A stretch of 64,000 bases of DNA, from contig CAIUMP010000062.1 of the NCBI GenBank assembly GCA_903900335.1, positions 145,903 through 209,902 on the forward strand, in the 5' to 3' direction. Origin of the DNA: an uncultured Ignavibacteriota bacterium. Its GTDB lineage: Bacteria > Bacteroidota > Ignavibacteria > Palsa-1295. Numbering within the stretch: position 1 is the stretch's first letter; every line of letters starts with the position of its first letter. The notes beneath the pieces were generated by a model. It saw only the letters and a program-made list of their open reading frames with translations. It made no database searches and was not told where the DNA came from. This document shows positions 26,297 through 35,970 of the stretch, one piece after another. A program made the translations under genes and the position numbers.

Positions 26297-28738
26297 ATGT
26301 CCGATACAACAACTACGCGAAAAGCCATCCCCAGGAAACAGCAGACCTTCGAAGACACGATCGAGGGCGCATTGCGGTCGCTCGTGGGTGAAGCGAATCA
26401 ACGAGCAACATCCGAAGAGACGTTCGTTGCTGATGTCCACCTTAAGCAGCTCCGCCAATTTCTTCGTTCGATAAAGGGGCTCCAGAACAAAAAGATTGAC
26501 GCACTCATAGCGGCAGGCTTTGAGTCTATCGAGGATCTGGTCTTCCACTATCCCACCCGATATCTGGACGCCCGTCAGCTTGTTCCTTTGCGGGATGTAC
26601 GGAAGCACCTGATGAAGCCGGTAAGCATCCGAGCGCAGGTGCTCACTTCGCAGCTCATTCCGGGTCGCATGCGCTCGCGGGCGGCGATCGTGTTGAAGGA
26701 TGATTCGGGTGGAGTGCTGCAACTTGTCTATTTTGATTTCCCAGAATGGAGGGTAAAGAGCTTCGTGCCTGGTCAAGAGTATCTTGTTGCTGGTTATGTA
26801 GGGATGTATCGCAACGTTTTGCAGATCGTCCAGCCGCCATTCATAGAGCAGATCTCAACGCCCGAAGATTTTGCGGAAGGTAAAATGCTCCCGCTCTATT
26901 CTTTGCCGATGACCCTCAGGAAGGCCGGACTGCGTGAGAAGCAATTTCGAGAGATCATTCACAAATCCGTAGATCGCGCAGAGGAGCTCGGATTACTCAC
27001 CGAGATTCTACCGATCCCGCTGGTCGAACATGGGAACATGATGCGGCGGACGGATGCGATCCGAGAAGTTCATCAGCCGGAGAGCCCCGAACGCCTTGAT
27101 AAAGCGCGCTGGCGACTCAAGTATGAGGAGGTGTTTTTCCTGCAGCTTCGGCTAGCAGTTGAAAGGATGCGGATGCGCAAGGCCATAAAGGGAGTTGTGC
27201 GAATGGATGTCTCCCGATTGCAGCGGGTACTTGCCGGTCAACCTCTGCTTGATGCTGGCCCAGCTGAGCAAGTCCTAGCTGCGCTTCCGTGGAAGCTTAC
27301 TGCTGATCAGGAACGATCATTGCAGGAATTCCTGACGGACATGTCCAAAGCAGGTGGTAGAAGTTATCCGATGAACCGGCTGTTGCAAGGCGACGTAGGA
27401 AGCGGGAAGACGATCGTTGCGCTGTTGGCAATGTTGGTTGCTGTCGAGAACGGCTATCAGTGTGCATTCATGGCGCCAACAGAGGTACTTGCGGCCCAAC
27501 ACTACGACACACTGTCGAAGCTTTTGAAGAATACGTATGTCCAAACGAGTTTGCTGATGGGTGGGCAGGGCAAAGGACTTCGTAAAGGGATTCTGGAAGC
27601 GATAGCAGCAGGGGAGACGCACATCGTGGTTGGCACACACGCGCTGATCGAGAAAGGAGTCAAATTCCAGCGACTGGGATTTGTTGTAACCGACGAGCAG
27701 CACCGCTTTGGCGTTGCACAGCGGCGGGCCTTAATCGAGAAAAGCTTCGATCAGCCGGAAGCCGATATAGATACTAACGATATGTTCCGATCGAGATCTA
27801 TTGCGCACCCTGTTTCACCGGATGTACTGATCATGACTGCAACTCCCATCCCCCGAACGCTTGCCCTGACGCTCTATGGGGACATGGATGTCTCAACGAT
27901 CCGTCAGATGCCGAAAGGTCGGAAGCCGATCAAGACAATGCTCTTCTTCGAACACGATCTTCCGAAAGTGTACGAGGCCGCTAAACGTCGGATAAGACAG
28001 AAAGGCGAGCAAGTCTTCATCGTGTATCCACTGAGAGAGAAATCGGAGAAAGTAGATTCTGAAGCGGCGGAAAAAGGTTTTGAGCAGCTGCAATCAAATG
28101 ACTTCAAAGAATTCAAGGTCGGTCTGATCCACGGCAAGATGTCATCCGATCAGAAGCAAGAAGCCATGCGGAAGTTTCGCGAGAGAGAATTCGATGTGTT
28201 GGTGGCCACCACGGTTATCGAGGTCGGGGTCGATATCCCGAACGCGACTGTGATGATCGTTCAACACGCCGACCGGTTTGGTTTGGCCCAGTTACATCAG
28301 CTCCGTGGACGCGTGGGGCGGGGTAGTGCTGACTCCGCGTGTGTGCTGGTAGCAAGTCAGAAGCTCGCAACCGCTGACGAGCGAACGTCACTCGAAGAGC
28401 GGGGGAGTGCCTTCGAAACCAGCGACCAATTGGAGCAGGCGTCGCTTGCATTGGAACGCTTGAAAACCCTCGTGGCGATCTCAGACGGATTTGAACTCGC
28501 GAAGGCGGACCTCGCGTTTCGCGGCTCTGGCGAAGTTCTTGGGCTCAAGCAGTCCGGGAAAGTGATCTTGAAAATTGCCAATCTCGCGACCGATGTGGAG
28601 ATTGTGCAACAAACGCTGTTGGATGCAGAAGCACTACTGAACGAGGACCCCCAGTTGCGTACGCCTGCAAACCAAGAAACACGAACAGAATTTCTGCGAT
28701 TATACCGGGACGCAGAGTCCTATTTGCACGTTGGGTAG
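26297..28738 (+). CDS. recG: ATP-dependent DNA helicase RecG
   Basis: Superfamily 2 helicase that unwinds branched DNA and reverses stalled forks. The N-terminal wedge/OB domain is recognisable (VRAQVL-type strand ... DDSGGVLQLVYFDFPEW, YLVAGYVG). The motor has Walker A GDVGSGKTIVA (about 364), MAPTEVLAAQHY, the DEQH box DEQHRFGVAQR (about 466), MTATPIPRTLAL and the C-terminal motifs VATTVIEVGVDIPNAT and LHQLRGRVGRG. At 813 residues it is longer than the usual 690-700, mainly from an N-terminal extension of about 60 residues and an insertion after motif II. The extension includes an HhH-like segment (FLRSIKGLQNKKIDALIAAG). Confidence 0.95.
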   Translation: MSDTTTTRKAIPRKQQTFEDTIEGALRSLVGEANQRATSEETFVADVHLKQLRQFLRSIKGLQNKKIDALIAAGFESIEDLVFHYPTRYLDARQLVPLRDVRKHLMKPVSIRAQVLTSQLIPGRMRSRAAIVLKDDSGGVLQLVYFDFPEWRVKSFVPGQEYLVAGYVGMYRNVLQIVQPPFIEQISTPEDFAEGKMLPLYSLPMTLRKAGLREKQFREIIHKSVDRAEELGLLTEILPIPLVEHGNMMRRTDAIREVHQPESPERLDKARWRLKYEEVFFLQLRLAVERMRMRKAIKGVVRMDVSRLQRVLAGQPLLDAGPAEQVLAALPWKLTADQERSLQEFLTDMSKAGGRSYPMNRLLQGDVGSGKTIVALLAMLVAVENGYQCAFMAPTEVLAAQHYDTLSKLLKNTYVQTSLLMGGQGKGLRKGILEAIAAGETHIVVGTHALIEKGVKFQRLGFVVTDEQHRFGVAQRRALIEKSFDQPEADIDTNDMFRSRSIAHPVSPDVLIMTATPIPRTLALTLYGDMDVSTIRQMPKGRKPIKTMLFFEHDLPKVYEAAKRRIRQKGEQVFIVYPLREKSEKVDSEAAEKGFEQLQSNDFKEFKVGLIHGKMSSDQKQEAMRKFREREFDVLVATTVIEVGVDIPNATVMIVQHADRFGLAQLHQLRGRVGRGSADSACVLVASQKLATADERTSLEERGSAFETSDQLEQASLALERLKTLVAISDGFELAKADLAFRGSGEVLGLKQSGKVILKIANLATDVEIVQQTLLDAEALLNEDPQLRTPANQETRTEFLRLYRDAESYLHVG

Positions 28739-28786
28739 TCCGTCCATCAATGTGAGACTTTGCCATTGATCGTGTTAGGTAGTAGT

Positions 28787-29764
28787 ATGCCCTTTGCCCG
28801 TTGGAAGAATCAATCAGCCATAATCGCAACGATCTGTGTCGTTGGGCTCGGCGTGCTCCTAAGTTCGCAGCACCGAGTGCGGTTGATCTTTGGCTCCTAT
28901 AAGGAAATTGACTCGGTCGCCCAGTTTGATGCGCGATTGAGCGAGCCCGGTGAGATGCGCTTCATGCCCGGAGTTTCAATTGATTCTTCTGTTCAACAAC
29001 TCGGATTCACAGCGGCGGTATCCATTCTTTCGGATTTCGTTCGACAGCATCCGCCCGCAGATGGGGACGATCTTCCAGCAATAGACGACCCGGATAGTTG
29101 CACCGCATATCTTGCGCAAGGACGTAAGCTGCATTGCTACAATGTGGACATATGCGCTTGCCAGCTTTTGGCTCGGCAGGGAATACCAGCACGAATGTGG
29201 GACATGAATGGCCCTACCGAACTCGGTGGATTTGGTCACAATCTGCTTGAAGTCAGAGACGGGGAGAGGGGTACGTGGAGAGTTCTCGACCCATACTACC
29301 GTTGCTTCTTCACCCTTGGCTCCGATTCGATTCCCATCGGCTTTTCGCTGCTTCGCCGTTCACTGCTGGCCTCGGACACATCTCTGCACATCGTTAGATA
29401 TGTTAGCTCGGATAAGGATCGCCCGACAGCCAATATTCTAGCCGAACTTCGCTACCTTGCGCCATGTGCTATGGTTCACGCGAATAACGATTTCCGCTCG
29501 CGTTTTGATCATCGATATGGCATTTTTATGCCCCTTTCCAGCCTGCTCGACCACCTCCCTTTACGAGCAACCCGGGGAGTCCGGATGATAATGCTAGGTT
29601 CTTCAGATAGGCGATTTATCATCCATGACAAGGAAAGCCCTAATTTTCCTATTACCACTTTGAAACTGACCTTCCAGTTTCTAGCGATCTTGCTTTTGGG
29701 AAGCGGCGGCCTATTCCTATCTAGGCTGATCGTTGTGCGACGAACTGGATTGAGTAGAAAATAA
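28787..29764 (+). CDS. Membrane-anchored transglutaminase-like protein
   Basis: A 325-residue protein with an N-terminal membrane segment (about 12-30) and a C-terminal one (about 288-312). Between them lies a transglutaminase-type cysteine protease fold. The spacing from the putative catalytic Cys117 (HCYNVDICACQLLARQGIPAR) to the GIPAR motif is exactly that of bacterial transglutaminase-like domains. It is followed by His151 (FGHNLLEV) and Asp168 (WRVLDPYY). The triad therefore looks complete, with the domain probably outside the membrane. The ATG at 28787 is preferred to a TTG nine codons upstream. The substrate is unknown. It follows recG by 48 bases. Confidence 0.7.
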   Translation: MPFARWKNQSAIIATICVVGLGVLLSSQHRVRLIFGSYKEIDSVAQFDARLSEPGEMRFMPGVSIDSSVQQLGFTAAVSILSDFVRQHPPADGDDLPAIDDPDSCTAYLAQGRKLHCYNVDICACQLLARQGIPARMWDMNGPTELGGFGHNLLEVRDGERGTWRVLDPYYRCFFTLGSDSIPIGFSLLRRSLLASDTSLHIVRYVSSDKDRPTANILAELRYLAPCAMVHANNDFRSRFDHRYGIFMPLSSLLDHLPLRATRGVRMIMLGSSDRRFIIHDKESPNFPITTLKLTFQFLAILLLGSGGLFLSRLIVVRRTGLSRK

Positions 29765-29821
29765 GTAGGAATATTCGAAGATTCGGGTGTAACTTCTGCC
29801 TGTTCGATGGGTTCTTATCCA

Positions 29822-29874
29822 TAGAGGGGGCGCTCTAACTGGCACCCCTCCTAACGAAGCTCGCAAGAGCTTCT
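29822..29874. other. Two adjacent hairpins upstream of the lipoprotein gene
   Basis: A GAGGGG...CCCCTC stem (about 29824-29850) is followed at once by a perfect seven-base stem GAAGCTC-GCAA-GAGCTTC (29856-29873), the loop being a GNRA tetraloop. There is no T run, so neither is a typical terminator. It could be a leader structure of the lipoprotein transcript or the 3' end of the preceding gene. Confidence 0.35.
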
Positions 29875-29968
29875 GGTCATCGCAGAAAAGGCGAGTTTCA
29901 CGAATTCGCTTCTTTTGGACAACGGTCGTTAAATGCAAAACTCTCTATTATTTTGAAGAGGTACTATT

Positions 29969-30304
29969 ATGAGTACTCGATACAAACTCGGAATCGCGGT
30001 CCTTCTCGGTGCGATAGGACTCGCAAGTTGCTATGATATCGGACCTGAAAAGGCCTCGGGACAAGCAAAGCTCGCAACAATACCGGTTTCGATCGGAGGC
30101 GAAGTCGTTTTTCGCGAACGTGATGGTGGATTTTTTGGGATCTTAGCCGATAACGGTCGCCAATATGAACCCGCCAATCTTGACCCAGCCTTTCACAAGG
30201 AGGGGCTACGTCTTAAGTTGACGGGGCAGTTGGATACACTCCATCTTGGGAAACACCAGTGGGGTAATCCTATTGAGCTGGAGTTCGTCAAGGCCCAGAT
30301 GTAA
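29969..30304 (+). CDS. Small predicted lipoprotein
   Basis: A 111-residue protein whose signal peptide ends in the lipobox LASC, with the lipidated Cys at 21. The mature part has the pattern GFFGILADNGRQYEPANLDPAFHKEGL, then RLKLTGQLDT ... GNPIELEFV, a small beta-rich OB-like module seen in many uncharacterised envelope proteins. GAGG about nine bases before the ATG is the ribosome binding site. Function is unknown. Confidence 0.75.
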   Translation: MSTRYKLGIAVLLGAIGLASCYDIGPEKASGQAKLATIPVSIGGEVVFRERDGGFFGILADNGRQYEPANLDPAFHKEGLRLKLTGQLDTLHLGKHQWGNPIELEFVKAQM

Positions 30305-30471
30305 CACCTACGGCTACTTCATTCTTTTCACATCACCCTCCCGAGTTGGTAGGGTGTGCTGCAAGGCTTGTGCCGCCGGATAAGGCGTAATCAGGTTCCG
30401 AGCGGAGACGGAATTGAACCTTCCAGCCGCCACGCTGCTTTAGTGTTTTTCGACCATTCGAGCGACACTCT

Positions 30472-31434
30472 ATGCGTGAACTACGGATTGCATCATTCTT
30501 TTTTCTAGCGGCCTTCGCACTGAGCCCGTGGAGTAGCCCAGCATCGTCCCTTCTCCTAGGGTTAGCATTTGCATTGACGCTCACTAACCCTTTTTCAAAG
30601 CAATCGAAACTCGTTTCAAAATATACGCTTCAGGCGGCTGTAGTCGGGCTTGGATTCGGGTTGGATCTCAACACCATCTGGCGGGTAGGGAGTCAGGGAT
30701 TCATACTTACGCTGGTAACGATCAGCTTAACCCTTGCACTCGGAATGCTTATTGGCTTAGCACTCAAGGTTGAGCGCAAATCCGCAATGCTGATTTCCGT
30801 AGGCACCGCGATCTGCGGTGGCAGCGCCATTGCGGCAGTAGGTCCTGTTATCAAAGCTAGTGACGAGGAGATGTCCGTTTCGCTTGGTACAGTGTTCATT
30901 TTGAATGCGATCGCTCTCTTTGTCTTTCCGATGATCGGGCATTGGGGCGGAATGTCTGAGAATGCCTTTGGGCTGTGGGCCGCTTTGGCAATTCACGACA
31001 CTTCGAGCGTGGTTGGCGCTGCCTCGGCATACGGCAAACATGCTTTGGAAACCGGAACAACTGTCAAGCTCACGCGAGCCTTGTGGATCATTCCCGTTGC
31101 ATTCATCTTTGCGTATCTGCAGCAGCAGTTCGATGTGAAGCACAATGCTCATGACGGTACGAAGAAGCCAAAGGTACAGATCCCATGGTTCATTGGCCTG
31201 TTTGTGATCGCTTCCGTTGTTCGTTCGCTCTTGCCTGGTCAGGAGCAGGTCTTCGCCGGAATAATCGTCACGGCAAAGGCGCTACTTTCTCTAACTCTTT
31301 TCTTGATTGGGGTGGGGCTATCGCGGGCTGCGCTAAAAAAGGTCGGTGTCAGGCCGCTGGCGGCCGGTGTTATCTTGTGGGTGATCGTTGCCGTTGCAAG
31401 CTTCACGGCCATCATGAGCTTCCAAGTGCAGTAA
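30472..31434 (+). CDS. YeiH/UPF0324 family membrane protein (putative sulfate exporter)
   Basis: A 320-residue inner-membrane protein with about ten hydrophobic segments. It matches the YeiH (Cons_hypoth698) family through the signatures VVGLGFGLDLNTIW, SVGTAICGGSAIAAVGPVI and AIHDTSSVVGAASAYG. Some family members are described as sulfate or sulfonate-derived anion exporters, but the substrate of this one is not evident. It stands alone. The 167 bases in front of it contain nothing recognisable. Confidence 0.88.
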   Translation: MRELRIASFFFLAAFALSPWSSPASSLLLGLAFALTLTNPFSKQSKLVSKYTLQAAVVGLGFGLDLNTIWRVGSQGFILTLVTISLTLALGMLIGLALKVERKSAMLISVGTAICGGSAIAAVGPVIKASDEEMSVSLGTVFILNAIALFVFPMIGHWGGMSENAFGLWAALAIHDTSSVVGAASAYGKHALETGTTVKLTRALWIIPVAFIFAYLQQQFDVKHNAHDGTKKPKVQIPWFIGLFVIASVVRSLLPGQEQVFAGIIVTAKALLSLTLFLIGVGLSRAALKKVGVRPLAAGVILWVIVAVASFTAIMSFQVQ

Positions 31435-31474
31435 GAGTTGAAGGGGCGCCGTAGATCAAAACCCTTCCATCGTC

Positions 31475-31738
31475 TCAATCCGATTTGGGGCCTGCATCCC
31501 GAAGTTCTTTCTCAATTCGTGTAAGATCCCCAGGCTCCATGGTTGTCGTACCCATGGAGTGACCCTGCCATGCACCATAGATCACGGGCGGTGGAATCGG
31601 GGGCTCGTCGGCAGGCGGCGTGCCATTGTCGCGATAGTAGAGTGAGCCGTGTTTTTTTACGGAATACCAGATCCCGATGATGGTGAGTACAGAAACGAGA
31701 ATAATGACAAACCCGAAGATGAAATCCCAGCTATCCAT
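31475..31738 (-). CDS. Small single-pass membrane protein
   Basis: An 87-residue frame: one hydrophobic segment at about 6-26 (FIFGFVIILVSVLTIIGIWY), then a basic patch and a proline-rich, acidic tail that would face the cytoplasm. No family is recognised and the ribosome binding site is weak. It is included because the hydrophobic segment and charge distribution look protein-like, and no gene overlaps it on the other strand. Confidence 0.55.
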   Translation of the reverse strand: MDSWDFIFGFVIILVSVLTIIGIWYSVKKHGSLYYRDNGTPPADEPPIPPPVIYGAWQGHSMGTTTMEPGDLTRIEKELRDAGPKSD

Positions 31739-31853
31739 GGTATGTAAGTGTCAAATTGTTCGAACCGGGGGGTAACAGTAATTTTGGCCATTCAGATACC
31801 GGGCCTTCAATTATTTCCGATTTCTCTTATCACACAATGCATCGCATGGCAGA

Positions 31854-31873
31854 ACCGTCAAAATTATGACGGT
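31854..31873. other. Short hairpin before the 1329-residue cargo gene
   Basis: Perfect seven-base inverted repeat ACCGTCA/TGACGGT with loop AAATTA, 42 bases before the start codon. It could be a protein-binding site or a leader hairpin; there is no T run. Confidence 0.3.
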
Positions 31874-31914
31874 GTTGAATCCGGGATCCTCACAATTTCA
31901 GAGCACTATCACGC

Positions 31915-34900
31915 ATGAATCGAATACTCGTCCCGACCCTTTTGATCGTAAGCCTCTGGCTGGCTCCCTCCGCGAAGGCACAGCTTTTCGGAGAGCTAAA
32001 TCGACCGCTTAAGTCCAGCACAATGCCCGAGTGGGCGAATCTGCTCTATGTAGAGCCAGTCAGTATCTTCCAGATCGATAGCGCGCTTGCCGCCTATCAA
32101 CGGACGCATGCCCCAGAGAAGAATCTCTACACAAAGTACTACAAACGGTGGCGTCACCTTGCCGAGAACTACATTCAGCAGGATGGAACCCTGAAGACGG
32201 CCTCGCCAGACGAGCTTGAGCGGCAGTATCGGCCTCGCACGGCGAAAGCCGCACAAGTGCAAGGAGGCAGTGCGTGGACGAACATCTCGATGAACACCTA
32301 TCCGCCAGGACAGGACACAAGCTGTCCATGGCAGGCGAATATCTACGGCTTCGCGATTGCACCCTCCGATCCGAGTATTCTCGTTGCTGGATCTGAACCT
32401 GGTGGCATTTATAGAACGACTGACAAAGGACTTAACTGGACGCAGATCGGAAAGGACTACCTCCTTCAGACCGAAGCAATCGCGATCCATCCCAAAGACC
32501 CGAACACGATTTACATCGGGACGAGCGGGGCAATTCGCAAATCAACCGATGCGGGAGCAACGTGGAAATCAGTCTTTACACTCGCGAATGTGTGGAGCTA
32601 TCGAATCGTGATTTCGCCGAGCGATCCTAATATCGTCATTGCAGCTACGAACGCTGGGCTGTATCGCTCGATGGATGGCGGTGCTTCGTGGAATGCTATC
32701 TTGAACACCGCGACATGCGAATTGGCGCTGAATCCCACCGACCCAACGGTCGTCTATGCCATGGTAATGGATGCAGCGAAGATTCACTACCAGTTCTGGA
32801 AGTCGATGGACGCAGGAGCAACCTTTACGCTCAAGTCAACCGGCTGGTACACCGACAGTTCCAACGCTGGTGGGAGAATGACTGTCTCTGTCGCAGATCC
32901 TCAGAGAGTTTACGCGGTGCTTTTGACGCCGAAGAATCCGCAAATATTGCGGAGTAATGATGCCGGAGAATCCTGGCTCATTATGGCGACAGGCAAGACC
33001 GATAGCCTGCCATTGACGAATGGTCAAGGATACTATGATCTCTCCATTCTGGCTTCGCCGCAGAACGCTGACAATTTGATCGTCGCAACCACGACGGCGT
33101 ATCGGAGTACGAATGGCGGACAATCTTTCACTACACTTGGAGGCTATAGTGGTCCATTTCCGATCCACCCCGATATTCAGGACATGCACGCCATCGGCAA
33201 CGACACCTGGATCTCGACGGATGGCGGGATGACGCTATCGACAGACTTTTTCGCGAGCCCCGGTAATGCTCATGCACGAGTTCGAGGGATAGATGGCTCG
33301 GACTTCTGGGGATTTGATGCTGGTTGGAATCAGGATATCATGGTTGGGGGCCGCTATCACAATGGCAATACGGCGATCAGCGAGAAGTATGGCGGACGCT
33401 TCATGAGAATGGGAGGTGGGGAAGCTCCGACCGGCTACGTGAACCCAATGCGGCCGAATATCACCTATTTCTCTGATATCGGCGCGTACATCATTCCAGA
33501 TACCTTCTCCAGCACGTTGAGCAACGTCGCCATTGGCAAGTGGCCGAATGAGAGCTACTATCAATTGGAGTGCAGCCGCATGGCATGGGATCCGCGCTGT
33601 TACAACACCGTGTGGATCGGAGCTAAGAACTCTTTATGGCGTAGCACAAATGGAGGGGCAGCGTACGATTCCATATTTGGTGTCAAGGACACCACCGCAT
33701 GGGTGGAGCACATCGAGATCGCAAGAAGCAATCCTGATTACATGTACGTCACCGTGCGCTCGAACACAACCTATGACGGGTGGATATGGAAATCGAAGGA
33801 TGGCGGCACGACGTGGGATACACTGAGCAAGTTTCCCGGCACAAGTGGCAGCGAACGCCGTGTCATGAACATTGCCGTCAGCGGGACGGACGAGAATGAG
33901 ATTTGGGCAGGTCTGAAGAATGGAGGAAAGACGAACAAAGTTTTTCATTCCACGGATGGCGGAAAGACTTGGGAAAACCTAACCACGGCAACACTTGCCA
34001 ATTCTTCTATTTCAGATATTCTCCACCAAATTGGCACGGATGGTGGAGTCTATGTTTCTGCTGCTGGGGGGCAAGTTTTTTATCGCAATCATACTCTAAG
34101 TGATTGGCAGCCGTTTTACACAGGATTGCCAGTCGGTGAGGCGACTCGTGCGCTGAAGCCGCTTTATCGTGATGGTAAGTTGCGTGCCGGGTCCAACCTG
34201 GGCATCTGGGAGAGTGCATTTTACGAGCCATCGAAACCCGTCGCCCAACCAATGGTGGATAAACTCACGAGCGCTTGCATTCGGGATACGTTCTACTTCG
34301 ATGACTACTCATCGCTACTCTACGATAACCAGACGTGGCAGTGGAGTTTTCCCGGAGCGTCATTTACCTCGTCTAGTTCTGTGAGGAATCCGAAAGTCGT
34401 CTACGCCGTACCAGGAAAGTACTCAGTGACGCTGACAGTCGCGAATACATTCGGAACCAGCACGCGCACCATTACGAATATGGTCACCGTACTCCCAAGC
34501 CAGTGTGGCGTGGATTCCTTCGCCAATGCGGCCCTGGACCTCACTCCTGCAAATTCCTCCGCATCCATTAGTGCGATACCAGCGATGGCAGGAGACACCG
34601 CCTTCACGATCAGCGCGTGGGTAAAGCTCGCGCATGTACAGAAGTCATTCTCACAGATCGTGAGCAATTGGTCTAGCAATGTTGGCTTCTCCTTTGGATT
34701 TGCGTTTGAAGGCTATAAGGCGAATACGAATCTCACCTTCTACTGGCAGAAGGTACCCTATCAACTCACCTCACCTTTTGATCTCGATACGAATGTCTGG
34801 ACGAACGTGGCAATAACCGTTGAGCCTGATAAAGTTACCCTCTACAAGGACGGAGTGCCTTGGGTCTATCCTGGTAGCTTTCGAAATTTCGACCTCGCAT

Positions 34901-35904
34901 CCACTCCATTCGTCATCGGTAGCGGACTGCCGGGCCAAGGGGGCAGATTCGATGGTGTGATGGATGAACTGAAATTCTATAATCGCGCGCTCACAGCGCA
35001 GGAGATCCGCGAGAGGATGCACCTCATTTACCCTGCTGGGGAAACTGGTCTTGTTGCGTATTATCAGTTTGATGAGAAGAGTCCGTCGCTTATCTATGAT
35101 CGTACCGGAGATATGCACGCGGCCAGCAGCGGTGGACTGCGGGTTGCTTCCACGGCGCCGGTCGCGACGGGGACGAGCAGTCGGATACATGTCGCTTCGG
35201 CTGGCGTGCAGGACTTTACACAAACGGGAGTTGCGTTGCGCTATGGTGCAACCGATACACTTCCAAACAACGATGTGGTTGCTTACCGGCTTTTCGCGCA
35301 ACCGGACTCGATACCCGAACTCACTGGGATTACAAAATTCACAAACAACTATTGGATCGTCCGCAACTGGGGGAAGAGCGCGAAGGGAAGTGACACCCTT
35401 CTCTTTAGTTCTATCGGTCAAATAAGCGGACACGACTCGGCAGATGAGGCGCAAAATTTACGTCTCTTCACGCGCCCGTCAAATGGATTTCGGAATAGTT
35501 GGCACTCCGCACCAGCAAGCGCGCTTCAGCAATTTGCTGTGACTCCCGCGACAGTTGGCTTTCCAATGACCGATAGTGGAAGCAGTTATGCACAGTTCAT
35601 TATCGGTACGATGGGTGATTCACCATTGGAGGTCTCGGCACTATCTGTGGCGATGTCAGAGGGTCTCCTTGGCGTCTATCCAAACCCGACAGATGGTGTA
35701 GCGACATTGACCCTCCGGAGCGGTGCCGCAGAAGGAATGCTTTCAGTTAGCGTCAAGGATATTCTTGGTAGGGAGCAACAGCGTTCTGTGCGTACCTGCA
35801 CGCCTGAATCATCCGTCTCTTTGAAGATCGATCTTTCTAAACTACCTGCTGGCAGCTACGAGGTAACGGTCAATGGCCGATCTACTCTCATAATACGCAA
35901 GTAA
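31915..35904 (+). CDS. Giant secreted BNR/sortilin-type protein with PKD, LamG and type IX sorting domains
   Basis: A 1329-residue predicted type IX cargo. The signal peptide covers residues 1-22 (ending SAKAQ). Residues about 120-760 are two beta-propeller-like halves made of BNR blades: YRTTDKGLNW, RKSTDAGATW, YRSMDGGASW, WKSMDAGATF, LRSNDAGESW, YRSTNGGQSF, WRSTNGGAAY, WKSKDGGTTW and FHSTDGGKTW. A PKD module follows (about 785-865, with WQWSFPGA and NPKVVYAVPGKYSVTLTV), then a LamG/concanavalin-like domain (about 870-1060, FTISAWVKL ... VMDELKFYNRAL). The C-terminal sorting domain (about 1250-1329) carries VYPNPTDGVATL and KDILGREQQ. It may bind or process extracellular glycans or proteins; no catalytic site is obvious. 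Confidence 0.87.
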   Translation: MNRILVPTLLIVSLWLAPSAKAQLFGELNRPLKSSTMPEWANLLYVEPVSIFQIDSALAAYQRTHAPEKNLYTKYYKRWRHLAENYIQQDGTLKTASPDELERQYRPRTAKAAQVQGGSAWTNISMNTYPPGQDTSCPWQANIYGFAIAPSDPSILVAGSEPGGIYRTTDKGLNWTQIGKDYLLQTEAIAIHPKDPNTIYIGTSGAIRKSTDAGATWKSVFTLANVWSYRIVISPSDPNIVIAATNAGLYRSMDGGASWNAILNTATCELALNPTDPTVVYAMVMDAAKIHYQFWKSMDAGATFTLKSTGWYTDSSNAGGRMTVSVADPQRVYAVLLTPKNPQILRSNDAGESWLIMATGKTDSLPLTNGQGYYDLSILASPQNADNLIVATTTAYRSTNGGQSFTTLGGYSGPFPIHPDIQDMHAIGNDTWISTDGGMTLSTDFFASPGNAHARVRGIDGSDFWGFDAGWNQDIMVGGRYHNGNTAISEKYGGRFMRMGGGEAPTGYVNPMRPNITYFSDIGAYIIPDTFSSTLSNVAIGKWPNESYYQLECSRMAWDPRCYNTVWIGAKNSLWRSTNGGAAYDSIFGVKDTTAWVEHIEIARSNPDYMYVTVRSNTTYDGWIWKSKDGGTTWDTLSKFPGTSGSERRVMNIAVSGTDENEIWAGLKNGGKTNKVFHSTDGGKTWENLTTATLANSSISDILHQIGTDGGVYVSAAGGQVFYRNHTLSDWQPFYTGLPVGEATRALKPLYRDGKLRAGSNLGIWESAFYEPSKPVAQPMVDKLTSACIRDTFYFDDYSSLLYDNQTWQWSFPGASFTSSSSVRNPKVVYAVPGKYSVTLTVANTFGTSTRTITNMVTVLPSQCGVDSFANAALDLTPANSSASISAIPAMAGDTAFTISAWVKLAHVQKSFSQIVSNWSSNVGFSFGFAFEGYKANTNLTFYWQKVPYQLTSPFDLDTNVWTNVAITVEPDKVTLYKDGVPWVYPGSFRNFDLASTPFVIGSGLPGQGGRFDGVMDELKFYNRALTAQEIRERMHLIYPAGETGLVAYYQFDEKSPSLIYDRTGDMHAASSGGLRVASTAPVATGTSSRIHVASAGVQDFTQTGVALRYGATDTLPNNDVVAYRLFAQPDSIPELTGITKFTNNYWIVRNWGKSAKGSDTLLFSSIGQISGHDSADEAQNLRLFTRPSNGFRNSWHSAPASALQQFAVTPATVGFPMTDSGSSYAQFIIGTMGDSPLEVSALSVAMSEGLLGVYPNPTDGVATLTLRSGAAEGMLSVSVKDILGREQQRSVRTCTPESSVSLKIDLSKLPAGSYEVTVNGRSTLIIRK

Positions 35905-35924
35905 GCGAGCAAATGAAAATAGAA

Positions 35925-35952
35925 AAGCCCGTGATGTAGGTATCACGGGCTT
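35925..35952 (-). terminator. Terminator of the 2-oxoacid oxidoreductase operon
   Basis: Perfect 11-base inverted repeat AAGCCCGTGAT/ATCACGGGCTT with a six-base loop. On the minus strand the stem is followed by TTTTCTATTTTC, so it ends the minus-strand transcript that finishes with the gene at 35971. On the plus strand there is no T run. Confidence 0.85.
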
Positions 35953-35970
35953 GGGGTATTGGGATATTTC

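Noticed and set aside
26153..26776. 208-codon N-terminal extension of the membrane protein gene
   Set aside because: It runs antisense through the first 480 bases of recG and across the palindromic operator and promoter; the ATG at 26152 is the sensible start.
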